Of a stretch of 16,108 bases of DNA, positions 1 to 7,135 are shown in pieces. Position 1 is the first letter of the stretch. The number at the start of each line of letters is the position of its first letter. Made by a program: the position numbers and the translations under genes. Origin of the DNA: an uncultured Clostridia bacterium (GTDB lineage: Bacteria > Bacillota > Clostridia > TANB77 > CAG-508); the NCBI GenBank assembly GCA_947627785.1, contig CANQXC010000115.1:1-16108 (forward strand), read 5' to 3'. The notes under the pieces are model-generated. The model was not told the origin of the DNA, ran no database searches, and saw nothing but the letters and a program-made list of their open reading frames with translations.

Positions 1-394
1 GAATAAGAGGCTAAATATATCAAGATTATAAAATATTTCAACCTTAAATTTTATTAAGAAATTACGGATAAACTAAAAAAAGAAAAATCTAAACAAGATT
101 AATATAACATACAAAAATCAAAAAGACAACTAAAAAATAAAACAATTTAATAAGAAAAACATATATAGAAAGAGGAAGATTTTAATAGAAGAAACTAATG
201 CTATAAATAAACATACATTAAAAATTTGTTTTAGGAAATATAAAATATTATTGAGTGGAATAAATAGAACTTAATCAAACTGTCAAAAAGACACAGAAAA
301 TGATGCAATATAAGTTATTTATATATTCAATTAAAGTCTAAGTAAAAAATTTTAAAATTTAAAAAAAGAATAAAAAATTAATTAATAATTAATT
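1..394. other. Gene-free AT-rich stretch
   Basis: I see no convincing gene here on either strand: stops are frequent in all frames and no ribosome binding site leads into an open frame of useful length. The only structure is an A/T-only inverted repeat at about 375-397 (AAAATTAATT facing AATTAATTTT) just beyond the minus-strand small gene, which with the T-rich run that follows on the minus strand may act as a weak terminator for it. Confidence 0.5.
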
Positions 395-532
395 TTATTT
401 TATTATTTTTTTTATTGCACATGCTTTACAAAAATTATTTAAAAAACAATTTACTTCATATAAAGATTTTAATGTATGTTTTTTCATTTGTGAAAAATTA
501 AATTTTTTTTTATTTTTACTACGATAATCCAT
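395..532 (-). CDS. Small hypothetical protein, 45 aa
   Basis: A 45-codon frame starts with ATG at 532 and ends with TAA at 395. It is preceded by a good ribosome binding site (AAGGAG, about 6 bases before the ATG) and a plausible promoter, the main reasons to believe it. The product is basic: a lysine-rich N-terminus (KNKKKFNF at residues 7-14) and a C-terminal half with three cysteines (C29, C35, C38, the last two spaced CKAC). There is no clear membrane segment. I do not recognise the family. The cysteine spacing could bind a metal, but a lone CxxC plus one distant Cys is weak evidence. It is transcribed away from trmN6. Confidence 0.5.
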   Translation of the reverse strand: MDYRSKNKKKFNFSQMKKHTLKSLYEVNCFLNNFCKACAIKKIIK

Positions 533-564
533 TTTTACTCCTTGATTTTTTATATATTTATTAT

Positions 565-594
565 ATAATATTCTAGGAACGTAAAAAATGTTAA
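565..594 (-). promoter_or_regulatory. Sigma-A type promoter for the 45-aa gene
   Basis: On the minus strand TTAACA (594-589) and TATTAT (570-565) are separated by 18 bases and lie about 35 bases before the small gene's start codon. The match is fair, but in DNA this AT-rich -10-like boxes are common. Confidence 0.4.
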
Positions 595-654
595 TAAAAT
601 AATAATAAATAAAAATGTAATAAATATTTTAAAAGAAGAAAGAAATGATTATAA

Positions 655-1404
655 ATGAGTGATGATATAAAATTAAAAAAAGATGAAAGAATTGATGATT
701 TACAGATAAATAATTTAAAAATTATTCAGAATAAAAATGGTTTTTGTTTCGGGATAGATAGTGTTTTATTAAGTAATTTTGCAAAAGAAATAAAAAATGA
801 CTCAAACGTAATAGACTTGGGAACAGGAACGGGAATTATTGCGATATTATTGACAGCTAAAATAAATGCGAAAAATATTTTAGGAGTGGAGCTACAATCG
901 GATGTAGCTGAAATGGCAAATCGAAGTGTAATTTTAAATAATTTAGAAAATAAAGTAAATATTTTAAATGAAGATATTAAAAAGTTGGACAAGGTATTAC
1001 GAATGGGCACATATGATGCTATTGTTACAAATCCTCCATATATAAAATTGAATACAGGAGCTACAAATATAAATAATACTAAATTTATATCTAGACACGA
1101 ATTGACATGTACCTTGGAAGATATAGCAAAAGTTTCAAGTAAATTATTAAATAATTATGGGGAAATATATATGGTTCATAGACCAGATAGATTAGTTGAC
1201 ATAGTAGAAACTTTTAGAAAATATAAATTAGAAATAAAAAAAATAAGGTTTGTATATACAGATGAAAATTCACAGTCAAATCTTGTATTAATAAAAGCAG
1301 TAAAAAATGGGAAATCATTTTTAAAAATTGAAAAGCCATTATATGTATATAAAGAAAAAAATAAATATACAGATGAAATTTTAGAGATGTATAATAAAAA
1401 ATAA
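655..1404 (+). CDS. trmN6: tRNA1(Val) (adenine-37-N6)-methyltransferase family protein
   Basis: Class I SAM-dependent methyltransferase of 249 aa, the usual size for the TrmN6/YabB/YfiC family, which methylates N6 of A37 in tRNA1(Val). The SAM-binding glycine loop is DLGTGTG at residues 54-60, and the catalytic NPPY motif typical of N6-adenine methyltransferases is at 126-129 within IVTNPPYIK. The N-terminal GFCFGIDSVLL (29-39) is also characteristic of the family. The ATG at 655 follows a weak AAGAAGAAAG site. It lies 12 bases upstream of rsmI, with which it forms an operon; the pair followed by a convergent abrB matches the B. subtilis yabB-yabC-abrB region, but the GIY-YIG gene yazA found between them there is missing. 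Substrate is inferred from family only. Confidence 0.88.
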   Translation: MSDDIKLKKDERIDDLQINNLKIIQNKNGFCFGIDSVLLSNFAKEIKNDSNVIDLGTGTGIIAILLTAKINAKNILGVELQSDVAEMANRSVILNNLENKVNILNEDIKKLDKVLRMGTYDAIVTNPPYIKLNTGATNINNTKFISRHELTCTLEDIAKVSSKLLNNYGEIYMVHRPDRLVDIVETFRKYKLEIKKIRFVYTDENSQSNLVLIKAVKNGKSFLKIEKPLYVYKEKNKYTDEILEMYNKK

Positions 1405-1416
1405 AAGGAGAGTAAT

Positions 1417-2244
1417 ATGTTAGGAAATTTATATTTAGTTGCGACGCCAATAGGAAATTTGGAAGATATAACATTAAGGGCTATAAAAGTGCTAAGTGAT
1501 GTGGATATAATTGCAGCAGAAGATACAAGACAAACATTAAAATTATTAAATCACTTAGATATAAAAAAGCCTTTGATAAGTTACTATAAAGAAACGGAGA
1601 AAATTAAATCAGATATAATTATTAATAAATTACATGAAGGAAAGAATATTGCCATAGTATCAGATGCGGGAACACCAGCTATATCTGATCCTGGAGAAGA
1701 AATTGTAAGAAAATGCATAGAAGAAAAAATAAAGGTTATTCCAATCCCAGGAGCATGTGCGTTTGTTAATGCATTAATATGTTCAGGATTTAGCACAAGA
1801 GAATTTGTTTTCATAGGATTTTTATCATCAAATAAAAAAGATAAAAAAAATAAATTAGATGAGATAAAAAAAGAATATAAAACACTTATATTTTATGAAG
1901 CACCACATAGAATGAAAAATACATTAGAAATTATGAAGGAAATATTAGGTGACAGAAAGATAGTATTAGCAAGAGAAATAACAAAAATTCATGAAGAATT
2001 TATAAGAGGCAAGATATCAGAAATATTAGAGAGAGAACAAGAGATAAAGGGAGAGTTTGTTATTCTAGTTGAAGGAGACGAAAAGATAGATGCAGAAAAA
2101 GAATTTTTAAATTCTATGTCATTAGAAGAACATTATGAATATTATTTAAAGCAAAATATGGATAAAAAAGAAATAATAAAAAAAATTGCCAAAGATAGAA
2201 ATAAAAATAAAAATGAGATATATCAATATTTTATAAATTATTAA
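1417..2244 (+). CDS. rsmI: 16S rRNA (cytidine-1402-2'-O)-methyltransferase RsmI
   Basis: 275-aa tetrapyrrole-methylase-fold enzyme that adds the 2'-O-methyl group to C1402 in the 16S rRNA decoding centre. Family signatures are all present: LYLVATPIGNLEDITLRA near the N-terminus, AAEDTRQT at about 33-40, SDAGTPAISDPG in the SAM-binding region, and FYEAPHR followed by LAREITKIHEEF. Full length for the family. A strong AAAGGAGAG site sits just before the ATG. It is the second gene of the trmN6-rsmI operon and is followed by a strong terminator. It contains no CGG codon. Confidence 0.95.
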   Translation: MLGNLYLVATPIGNLEDITLRAIKVLSDVDIIAAEDTRQTLKLLNHLDIKKPLISYYKETEKIKSDIIINKLHEGKNIAIVSDAGTPAISDPGEEIVRKCIEEKIKVIPIPGACAFVNALICSGFSTREFVFIGFLSSNKKDKKNKLDEIKKEYKTLIFYEAPHRMKNTLEIMKEILGDRKIVLAREITKIHEEFIRGKISEILEREQEIKGEFVILVEGDEKIDAEKEFLNSMSLEEHYEYYLKQNMDKKEIIKKIAKDRNKNKNEIYQYFINY

Positions 2245-2286
2245 AAATTATTACAATTAATAATTCTAACATAATATATGAAAAGA

Positions 2287-2323
2287 ATTTCGATAAACTC
2301 TCTAGCAGAGAGTTTATCGAAAT
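2287..2323. terminator. Strong two-way terminator between rsmI and abrB
   Basis: A perfect 17-bp inverted repeat (arms 2287-2303 and 2307-2323, three-base loop AGC) lies between the convergent ends of rsmI and abrB. The plus side is followed by an A/T stretch with ATTTTTAT, the minus side by TTCTTTTC, so it can stop transcription from both directions. Confidence 0.9.
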
Positions 2324-2341
2324 ATTTTTATAAAAAAGCAT

Positions 2342-2593
2342 TTAATCATCATTTTTTTTAGATATATTAACTATACATTTTTTACAAATATGTTTACCTT
2401 CAAACTCATAAAGCTTTTTAGAATTGCCACAAAATATACAATTTGGTTCATATTTTTTTAGAATAATAGAATCCCCTTCAACATAAATTTCCATAGGATC
2501 TTTTTCTGAAATTCCAAATTGTGTTCTTATTTCAATTGGGATAACAACCCTACCTAATTCATCAACTTTTCTAATTACTCCTGTTGCTTTCAT
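2342..2593 (-). CDS. abrB: AbrB-family transition-state regulator
   Basis: 83-aa DNA-binding regulator. Residues 1-48 are a near-canonical AbrB/SpoVT swapped-hairpin domain (KATGVIRKVDELGRVVIPIEIR), which dimerises and binds AT-rich promoter DNA. The C-terminal part differs from B. subtilis AbrB: it carries two CxxC pairs (C52/C55 and C70/C73), a likely zinc-ribbon-type tail that I know from clostridial relatives. In Bacillus, AbrB represses stationary-phase and sporulation genes during growth and is itself repressed by Spo0A. Convergent placement after rsmI is the conserved location of abrB. The start is set by a strong AAGGAGG site eight bases upstream and by its own promoter. An SpoVT-like role is possible but the position favours AbrB. 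Confidence 0.88.
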   Translation of the reverse strand: MKATGVIRKVDELGRVVIPIEIRTQFGISEKDPMEIYVEGDSIILKKYEPNCIFCGNSKKLYEFEGKHICKKCIVNISKKNDD

Positions 2594-2639
2594 GTGATTC
2601 CTCCTTAGTCCATTTTTTCAACACAAATTAAACATAAAT

Positions 2640-2668
2640 ATGATACCATAAAAATTATTAGAGGTCAA
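2640..2668 (-). promoter_or_regulatory. Sigma-A promoter of abrB
   Basis: On the minus strand TTGACC (2668-2663) and TATCAT (2645-2640) are separated by exactly 17 bases, and transcription would start about 40 bases before the abrB start codon. A good vegetative promoter, consistent with AbrB being made during growth. Confidence 0.7.
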
Positions 2669-2748
2669 TAAAAAATAACATTTTTTAGTAATTTATAAAC
2701 ACAAAATAGAATAAAATCAAATATAATATTAAATTTGAGAGGAAAAGT

Positions 2749-3328
2749 ATGTTAAATTTAATTTGGCCAGTATTTTTAATAATATCTTTTGTGTATGGCA
2801 TATGTTTTGGTGATATAGCTAAAACTAATATGTCGATTTTTGAATCTACAGAAAGTGCAGTTAATTTATGTATTCAGTTATTAGGAACGATTTGTTTGTG
2901 GAATGGAATTATGAAAATTGCACAAAGAACTAGTATAGTAGAAAAGTTAAAAAAGATTTTACATCCATTATTAAGATTTTTATTCCCCAAAATCAATAGA
3001 AATGAGGAAGTATATACTGAAATATCTATGAATATTGTAGCAAATATGATGGGTCTTCGGAAATGCAGCAACACCTATGGGATTAAAAGCTATGAAATCA
3101 TTACAGAAGAGAAACAAGGAAAAAAATAAATTAAGTAATGAGATGGCAATATTTATAGTTTTAAATACGGCATCTATACAAATTATTCCAACAACAGTTA
3201 TAGCAATAAGAAATTCCTTAGGATCGGCAAATCCTACTGCTATTTTATTCCCTGTATGGATAGCAACTATATGTGCAGCAATAGCAGCAATTTTAGCAGT
3301 AAAAGTTTTAACTAATATATGGCAGTAA
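2749..3328 (+). CDS. spmA: Spore maturation protein A, interrupted by a +1 frameshift at CGG
   Basis: Integral membrane protein of the SpmA family, needed with SpmB for full spore core dehydration in Bacillus. The gene reads in one frame from ATG 2749 (site GAGAGGAAAA) to codon GGT-CTT at 3052-3057; the rest of the protein is in the +1 frame from 3059 to the TAA at 3326-3328. The break is the in-frame CGG at 3058-3060. Skipping C3058 gives a continuous 192-aa product, the normal family size, and rebuilds the conserved stretch GLGNAATPMGLKAM followed by SNEMAIFIVLNT and PTTVIAIR. Without the shift, translation runs in a wrong frame to 3129. Downstream codons stay open to the natural end, with no second lesion. 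Partner spmB follows intact. It may be a pseudogene or sequencing error, but the shared CGG pattern argues for recoding. Confidence 0.9.
3058..3060 (+). other. +1 frameshift site, CUU-CGG-A, in spmA
   Basis: Codon 104 of the zero frame is CGG. Reading CTT then GGA (skipping C3058) restores the family reading frame. The preceding codon CTT is the slippery Leu codon also used by prfB and by yeast Ty1 frameshift sites, and can re-pair partly on TTC. The residue decoded after the shift is the conserved glycine of GLGNAATP. Confidence 0.7.
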
Positions 3329-3399
3329 TAAATATTCTAAAACAAAAGTTTAAAACAATTAATTAAAAAATTTGTTACTTTATTATACATTTTTAGAAA

Positions 3400-3425
3400 T
3401 AATTATTTTTTATTAAAAATAATTA
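3400..3425 (+). repeat. AT-only hairpin before spmB
   Basis: An 11-bp inverted repeat (TAATTATTTTT facing AAAAATAATTA, loop TATT) lies just before the spmB ribosome binding site, in the 113-base spmA-spmB gap. With only A-T pairs it is a weak structure; it could modulate read-through or protect the spmB message. Confidence 0.35.
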
Positions 3426-3441
3426 AGAAGGAAAGTTTTTT

Positions 3442-3969
3442 ATGAATTATATTAATTATTTATCTAATACGATAATTCCAATTGTTATATTAATAATAAT
3501 AGTGTATGGATTGAAAGAAAAAGTAAAAGTGTTTGATGCTTTTTTAGATGGTGCAAAAGAGGGGATAGAAATAGTTATATCTCTTTTTCCAACATTAATA
3601 GGACTTTTTGTAGCTATAGGAGCTTTAAGAAATTCTGGAATAATTGATTTTTTTACAAATGCTATATCTCCTGTAATAAGTTTTTTAGGGATACCAAAAG
3701 AAATAATGCCACTTGCATTTTTAAGGCCAATTTCGGGCAGTGCATCTATAGCAATTGGGACAGATATTATGAAACAATATGGAGTGGATAGTAAAATTGG
3801 GATGATTGTTTCTACTATAATGGGTTCAACTGAGACAACATTATATACTATTGCTATATATTCAAGTGTTGTTAAAATAAAAAAAACAAGAGGTATTTTA
3901 ATAGCTGCATTGATAGGAGATATTGTTGGAATGTTGATTTCTGTGGTATTTTGTCGAATTCTGTCGTAA
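3442..3969 (+). CDS. spmB: Spore maturation protein B
   Basis: 175-aa multi-pass membrane protein of the SpmB family (nucleoside-recognition/Gate domain), acting with SpmA in spore core dehydration. It shows the family pattern: an N-terminal membrane segment, FDAFLDGAKEGIEI at about 31-44, LFPTLIGLFVAIGALRNSG, LRPISGSASIAIGTD, and GSTETTLYTIAIYSS. Length is normal and the frame is intact. RBS AAGGAAAG precedes ATG. An out-of-frame CGG occurs in TTCGGGC (within tcg-ggc) without any indel, a useful control for the frameshift observation. The last codons (tgt-cga-att) and stop overlap Spo0A-like boxes of the downstream promoter. Confidence 0.92.
   Translation: MNYINYLSNTIIPIVILIIIVYGLKEKVKVFDAFLDGAKEGIEIVISLFPTLIGLFVAIGALRNSGIIDFFTNAISPVISFLGIPKEIMPLAFLRPISGSASIAIGTDIMKQYGVDSKIGMIVSTIMGSTETTLYTIAIYSSVVKIKKTRGILIAALIGDIVGMLISVVFCRILS
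3952..3968 (+). promoter_or_regulatory. Tandem Spo0A-box candidate
   Basis: TTTGTCGAATT contains a perfect 0A box TGTCGAA (3952-3958) and, ten bases on, a second near-match TGTCGTA (3962-3968). The consensus for Spo0A binding is TGNCGAA, and tandem boxes one helical turn apart suit a dimer. Box 1 starts 26 bases before the -35 at 3978, exactly as at 7389/7415. It lies inside the end of spmB, so it could partly reflect coding sequence. Confidence 0.55.
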
Positions 3970-3977
3970 AAAAATTG

Positions 3978-4006
3978 TTGACATTTGAAGGAATTTGTAG
4001 TATTAT
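3978..4006 (+). promoter_or_regulatory. Strong sigma-A promoter
   Basis: TTGACA (3978-3983), a 17-base spacer and TATTAT (4001-4006): a perfect -35 with near-perfect -10 immediately after the spmB stop. Predicted transcription start is near 4013. It should produce a transcript of roughly 350 bases ending at the terminator at 4314-4362. Confidence 0.8.
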
Positions 4007-4040
4007 ATAAGCATAAAATTTCAAGAAGAAAGATGAAAAT

Positions 4041-4151
4041 ATGATTATTAAATTCTCATTATTTATTTCTGTATTTTTTATTATCAGAAAAATCATTTTA
4101 AAAATTTTCGCCAAAAAGATTCTAAAAAGTATATCAAAAATAAATTATTAA
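4041..4151 (+). CDS. Possible 36-aa hydrophobic/cationic peptide
   Basis: A 36-codon frame lies about 28 bases after the predicted start of transcription. Residues 1-15 are hydrophobic (KFSLFISVFFII) and 16-36 are strongly basic and amphipathic, with seven lysines and one arginine. That layout resembles small membrane-active peptides such as type I toxins or regulatory membrane peptides, but I recognise no family. The ribosome binding site is weak (AGAAAGA), so the transcript could instead be a non-coding RNA. No antisense RNA promoter is obvious. It is downstream of a Spo0A-box promoter, so expression may rise or fall at the start of sporulation. Confidence 0.35.
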   Translation: MIIKFSLFISVFFIIRKIILKIFAKKILKSISKINY

Positions 4152-4180
4152 TTAACCGTAAGTAAATAAAAAAATGTTTT

Positions 4181-4258
4181 AAACTAATTAAAGTCATTAA
4201 TATTGTAAAAATTAGTTTATCTATGCAGTAGTCCTAAAATTTTTGAACTAATTTTTAC
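4181..4258 (+). repeat. Three mutually pairing segments in the short transcript
   Basis: GTAAAAATTAGTT (4205-4217) pairs perfectly over 13 bp with AACTAATTTTTAC (4246-4258); the same middle segment can instead pair with AAACTAATT at 4181-4189. The arrangement of 1-2 versus 2-3 pairing is like that of an attenuator, though no T-run follows 4258. The segment between 4219 and 4245 would be the loop of the longer hairpin. Confidence 0.45.
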
Positions 4259-4313
4259 AAAATTTATATTCTTTCCCCATATTTATATCTACATAATGTT
4301 TTATTTCAATTAA

Positions 4314-4362
4314 GAGGCATCTCAGGTCGCCATATTTTTATCTTCTGAGATGTCTCTTTTTT
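4314..4362. terminator. Two-way terminator
   Basis: GAGGCATCTCAG (4314-4325) pairs over 12 bp (one G-U) with CTGAGATGTCTC (4345-4356), followed on the plus strand by TTTTTT. It ends the short plus transcript from 4013 and, in the opposite direction, lies just beyond the walJ stop codon, so it can serve both. Confidence 0.85.
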
Positions 4363-5152
4363 AAGAAACTTGAAATAAGCTACTAGGAAAATCTCTTGGT
4401 GCAACATTTAAAGATATAGTATTTTCTAAATAATTATTCTTTTGAAGCTCTTCAACAACGGTTTTATAAGCAAGTTCAGGAAAATTATTTTCTTTGCTTA
4501 AATGTATTAACAATGCTTTTTCTAAGCCACTATTAATTAAATGTGAAATGGCTTTGCCAGTAGCAGAATTTTCCAAATGACCGTTTGGACCTGCAATACG
4601 TTGTTTTAATTTATAAGGATAAGAGGAGTACTGTAATACACTAGAATCATAATTAGCTTCTAACATAATTAATGAAGAATTTTCTAAACACTTGATTATA
4701 TCATTAGAAATATGCCCTAAGTCGGTAGCTATACTAATTTTTTTGGTGTCTTTAATGATATTAAAACCACATGGGTCAACAGCATCATGAGGAGTAGAAA
4801 AAGGATATATTGTTAAATCATTTAATTTAAATTCATTATTATTGGTAAAAAAATTTACTTTACTATTATTTAATTTAATATTTTGTGATAATAACGAATT
4901 CCATGTTTTGTTATTAGTATATATAGGAATATTATATTTAGAGGATAAAAGACCGATGCTTTTTGTATGATCAATATGTTCATGAGTTATTAAAAGTGCG
5001 TCAATATCATTGGGAGTGACATTTATGGCTTCAAGAGCACATTCAATTTTTTTACAACTTACACCTGCATCTACTAATATTTTTGTATTTTCAGTTTGAA
5101 TAAAAAAGCTATTTCCAGTACTTCCACTATATAAGCTACAACAATTTAACAT
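4361..5152 (-). CDS. walJ: WalJ/YycJ-type metallo-beta-lactamase-fold hydrolase
   Basis: 263-aa metallo-beta-lactamase-fold protein of the YycJ/WalJ group, thought to be a 5'-to-3' DNA exonuclease linked to the WalRK cell-wall system in Bacillus. Metal-ligand motifs are clear: HEHIDH at 57-62, a further His in PHDAVDP at 122 and Asp in ATDLGH at 144. YycJ-type features include SLYSGSTGNS at 7-15, LIMLEANYD and the GPNGHLEN segment. In many Firmicutes walJ sits with walRK; here it follows murA by 15 bases, and its ribosome binding site AAGGATGG overlaps the murA stop codon, implying translational coupling. Full length. Confidence 0.85.
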   Translation of the reverse strand: MLNCCSLYSGSTGNSFFIQTENTKILVDAGVSCKKIECALEAINVTPNDIDALLITHEHIDHTKSIGLLSSKYNIPIYTNNKTWNSLLSQNIKLNNSKVNFFTNNNEFKLNDLTIYPFSTPHDAVDPCGFNIIKDTKKISIATDLGHISNDIIKCLENSSLIMLEANYDSSVLQYSSYPYKLKQRIAGPNGHLENSATGKAISHLINSGLEKALLIHLSKENNFPELAYKTVVEELQKNNYLENTISLNVAPRDFPSSLFQVS

Positions 5153-5167
5153 ATTAATTAACCATCC

Positions 5168-6427
5168 TTATTCAACAATTCTTTTTATTTGTGCTCCTAA
5201 TTTTGAGAATTTAGTTTCAATATTTTCATAACCTCTATCAATATGTTTAAGATTATAAATTTCAGTAGTACCATTTGCGATAATGCCTGCAATAACTAAA
5301 GCAGCACCTGCTCTTAAATCGGTAGCGTATACAGGTGCACCAGTTAAATGACTTACACCTTCAAAAATTGCTGATTTACCTTGAGCAGTTATTCGTGCTC
5401 CCATTTTGTTTAGTTCAGCAGTATATTGAAATCTAGATTCCCAAATAGATTCATTTATTATGCTGGTACCATCAGCAATTGATAAGACTACTCCCATTTG
5501 AGGTTGTAAGTCTGTAGGAAATCCTGGATATGGTAATGTTTTTATAACTGTCTTTTGTGGTCTATTGCTAGACCATACATGAATTACATCTCCATAAGCT
5601 TCAACATTACCACCGATTTCAATTATCTTAGATGTTAATGAATCCATATGTTCAGGAATGCAATTTTTAATTGTCAAATCCCCTTTAGAAGCAATTGCTG
5701 CAAGCATAAATGTGCCTGTTTCAATTTGATCTGGAACGATAGAATATGTAACATTTTCTTTTAAGGCTTTTACACCATTAATTTTGATTAAATCAGTGCC
5801 AGCACCTCGAATATCTGCACCAAGTGAGTTAAGAAAATTTGCAACATCGACAATATGTGGTTCCTTAGCAGCATTATCTATAGTGGTGGTTCCTTCAGCA
5901 AAAATACTTGATAATAATACGTTTATAGTTGCTCCAACAGATACTATGTCCATATATATATTAGTACCTACTAATTTATCTGCTTTTACATTAATTTTAC
6001 CTTGTGATAAATTAGCAACAGCCCCTAATGCTTCAAAACCTTTTATATGCTGATCTATTGGTCTAGCTCCTAAATTACAGCCACCAGGTAACCCAACCTC
6101 AATTTCTTTGCACCTACTAAGCATTGCACCAATTAAATAATAAGATGCTCTAAATTTGCTCGTTAGGTCTAAGGGCGCATGTGTTTTGTTAATATTACGA
6201 TTATCTATTAATAAACTATTTGTATCAATCCAAGTGATTTTAGAGCCTAATTGCTCTAAAATTTCGCACGATAATTTTACATCTATAATATTAGGAACAT
6301 TATGAAGAGTGCATATTCCATTGCATAAAAGCGTGGCAGGAATGATTGCGATTGCAGAGTTTTTAGCACCAATAATTGAAATTTCTCCTTTAAGAGGAGT
6401 ACCACCTGTTATAACTAGTTTTTCCAT
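5168..6427 (-). CDS. murA: UDP-N-acetylglucosamine 1-carboxyvinyltransferase
   Basis: 419-aa cytosolic enzyme that transfers enolpyruvate from PEP to UDP-GlcNAc, the first committed step of peptidoglycan synthesis and the fosfomycin target. The UDP-GlcNAc/PEP-binding AKNS is at 21-24, and the active-site loop LPGGCNLGARP carries the catalytic C117 (Cys115 in E. coli), so fosfomycin sensitivity is expected from this residue. The C-terminal TDLRAGAALVIAGI is also typical. Full length, with a clear AAGGAA site before ATG. It heads the murA-walJ unit; the hairpin at 6474-6495 separates it from spoIIR. Firmicutes often carry two MurA paralogues, and I cannot say which this is. Confidence 0.96.
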   Translation of the reverse strand: MEKLVITGGTPLKGEISIIGAKNSAIAIIPATLLCNGICTLHNVPNIIDVKLSCEILEQLGSKITWIDTNSLLIDNRNINKTHAPLDLTSKFRASYYLIGAMLSRCKEIEVGLPGGCNLGARPIDQHIKGFEALGAVANLSQGKINVKADKLVGTNIYMDIVSVGATINVLLSSIFAEGTTTIDNAAKEPHIVDVANFLNSLGADIRGAGTDLIKINGVKALKENVTYSIVPDQIETGTFMLAAIASKGDLTIKNCIPEHMDSLTSKIIEIGGNVEAYGDVIHVWSSNRPQKTVIKTLPYPGFPTDLQPQMGVVLSIADGTSIINESIWESRFQYTAELNKMGARITAQGKSAIFEGVSHLTGAPVYATDLRAGAALVIAGIIANGTTEIYNLKHIDRGYENIETKFSKLGAQIKRIVE

Positions 6428-6473
6428 AATTATTCATTCCTTTCAAGACGTAAAAATTTGTTTCAAATAGAAA

Positions 6474-6495
6474 ATAGAGTGAATATTCACTCTAT
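6474..6495 (-). terminator. Terminator-like palindrome between spoIIR and murA
   Basis: A perfect 22-base palindrome (11 bp each side, half-site ATAGAGTGAAT) follows the spoIIR stop codon by three bases; on the minus strand it is followed by TTTCTATTT. It probably terminates spoIIR messages. A symmetric operator in front of murA is an alternative. Confidence 0.6.
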
Positions 6496-6498
6496 AAC

Positions 6499-7135
6499 TT
6501 ACATAAATATACCACTTATAGTAAAATTTTGCAATACTTCTACGATTTTAAATTTTATTTTTACATTAGTATTGCTTTCAGAAATTAATTCATAATCTTC
6601 ATTAGATAAATTATCCTTCATAATTTGTTTAGAATCATCAGGAACGATACCAGAAGTTACATTTACAAAGCAAAGGGGAGGAAACATTACACACCACCAA
6701 TTTTGACCGTTTAGCTTCTCCAATTTCTATTTTTAAAGCGTCATAATATCCAGGAGGTAATGTAATATCACCATATTTTTTACTAGGGAAAGTAAAGTTT
6801 CCAACACTTACATTTACTTTATACGGATAACCATTATCTTGTACAGTTTTGGTAGCAATGCTTTTTATATCTTCTAAATGTATTTGGGCAATTTCAATAA
6901 TTTCATCCTTAGAAGTAGCATTCTTACTAATTTCATTTATATATCCAATAACACTATCTCTAACTATATATTTTAAATTTTGATCTTCTTCAGAATTACT
7001 ATTAGCAATAACATGTAATCTAAAAACACTGTCTGTAATATCTGAACATACGGCTTTTGTATATGACATAGCAGAAATAAAAATGTATAATATTAATAAC
7101 GTAATTAAAATTAAACAACGTTTAAATTTCATCAT
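6499..7135 (-). CDS. spoIIR: Stage II sporulation protein R, interrupted by a +1 frameshift at CGG
   Basis: SpoIIR is the forespore-made secreted signal that triggers SpoIIGA processing of pro-sigma-E in the mother cell. Residues 1-28 form a signal/anchor segment (KRCLILITLLILYIFISA), followed by FRLHVIANSNSEEDQ and the family segment DITLPPGYYDALKIEIGEAK. At codon 143 (6709-6707) the frame meets CGG; reading GGT instead from 6708 gives GQNWWCVMFPPLCFV, the highly conserved C-terminal SpoIIR signature, ending at TAA 6501-6499. The joined product is 211 aa, normal for the family. Unshifted translation gives a foreign tail to a TGA at 6640-6638. Start: ATG-ATG at 7135 after AAAGGA. It may be a broken gene, but the downstream frame is uninterrupted and conserved. 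Confidence 0.92.
6707..6709 (-). other. +1 frameshift site, AAA-CGG-T, in spoIIR
   Basis: Minus-strand codons run GAA-GCT-AAA-CGG-TCA in the zero frame and GGT-CAA-AAT-TGG-TGG after skipping the C. The glycine decoded after the shift is the conserved G of GQNWWCV. The tRNA-Lys on AAA could re-pair on AAC at two positions only, so classical P-site slippage is less favourable here than at CUU. Confidence 0.75.

Noticed and set aside
3077..3328. Separate gene starting at ATG 3077
   Set aside because: The sequence is the C-terminal half of SpmA and continues the conserved segment from before the ATG; there is no ribosome binding site at 3077.
6499..6723. Separate minus-strand gene starting at 6723
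   Set aside because: It is the C-terminal part of SpoIIR; its first five codons are not family sequence and only reflect the frame upstream of the shift.
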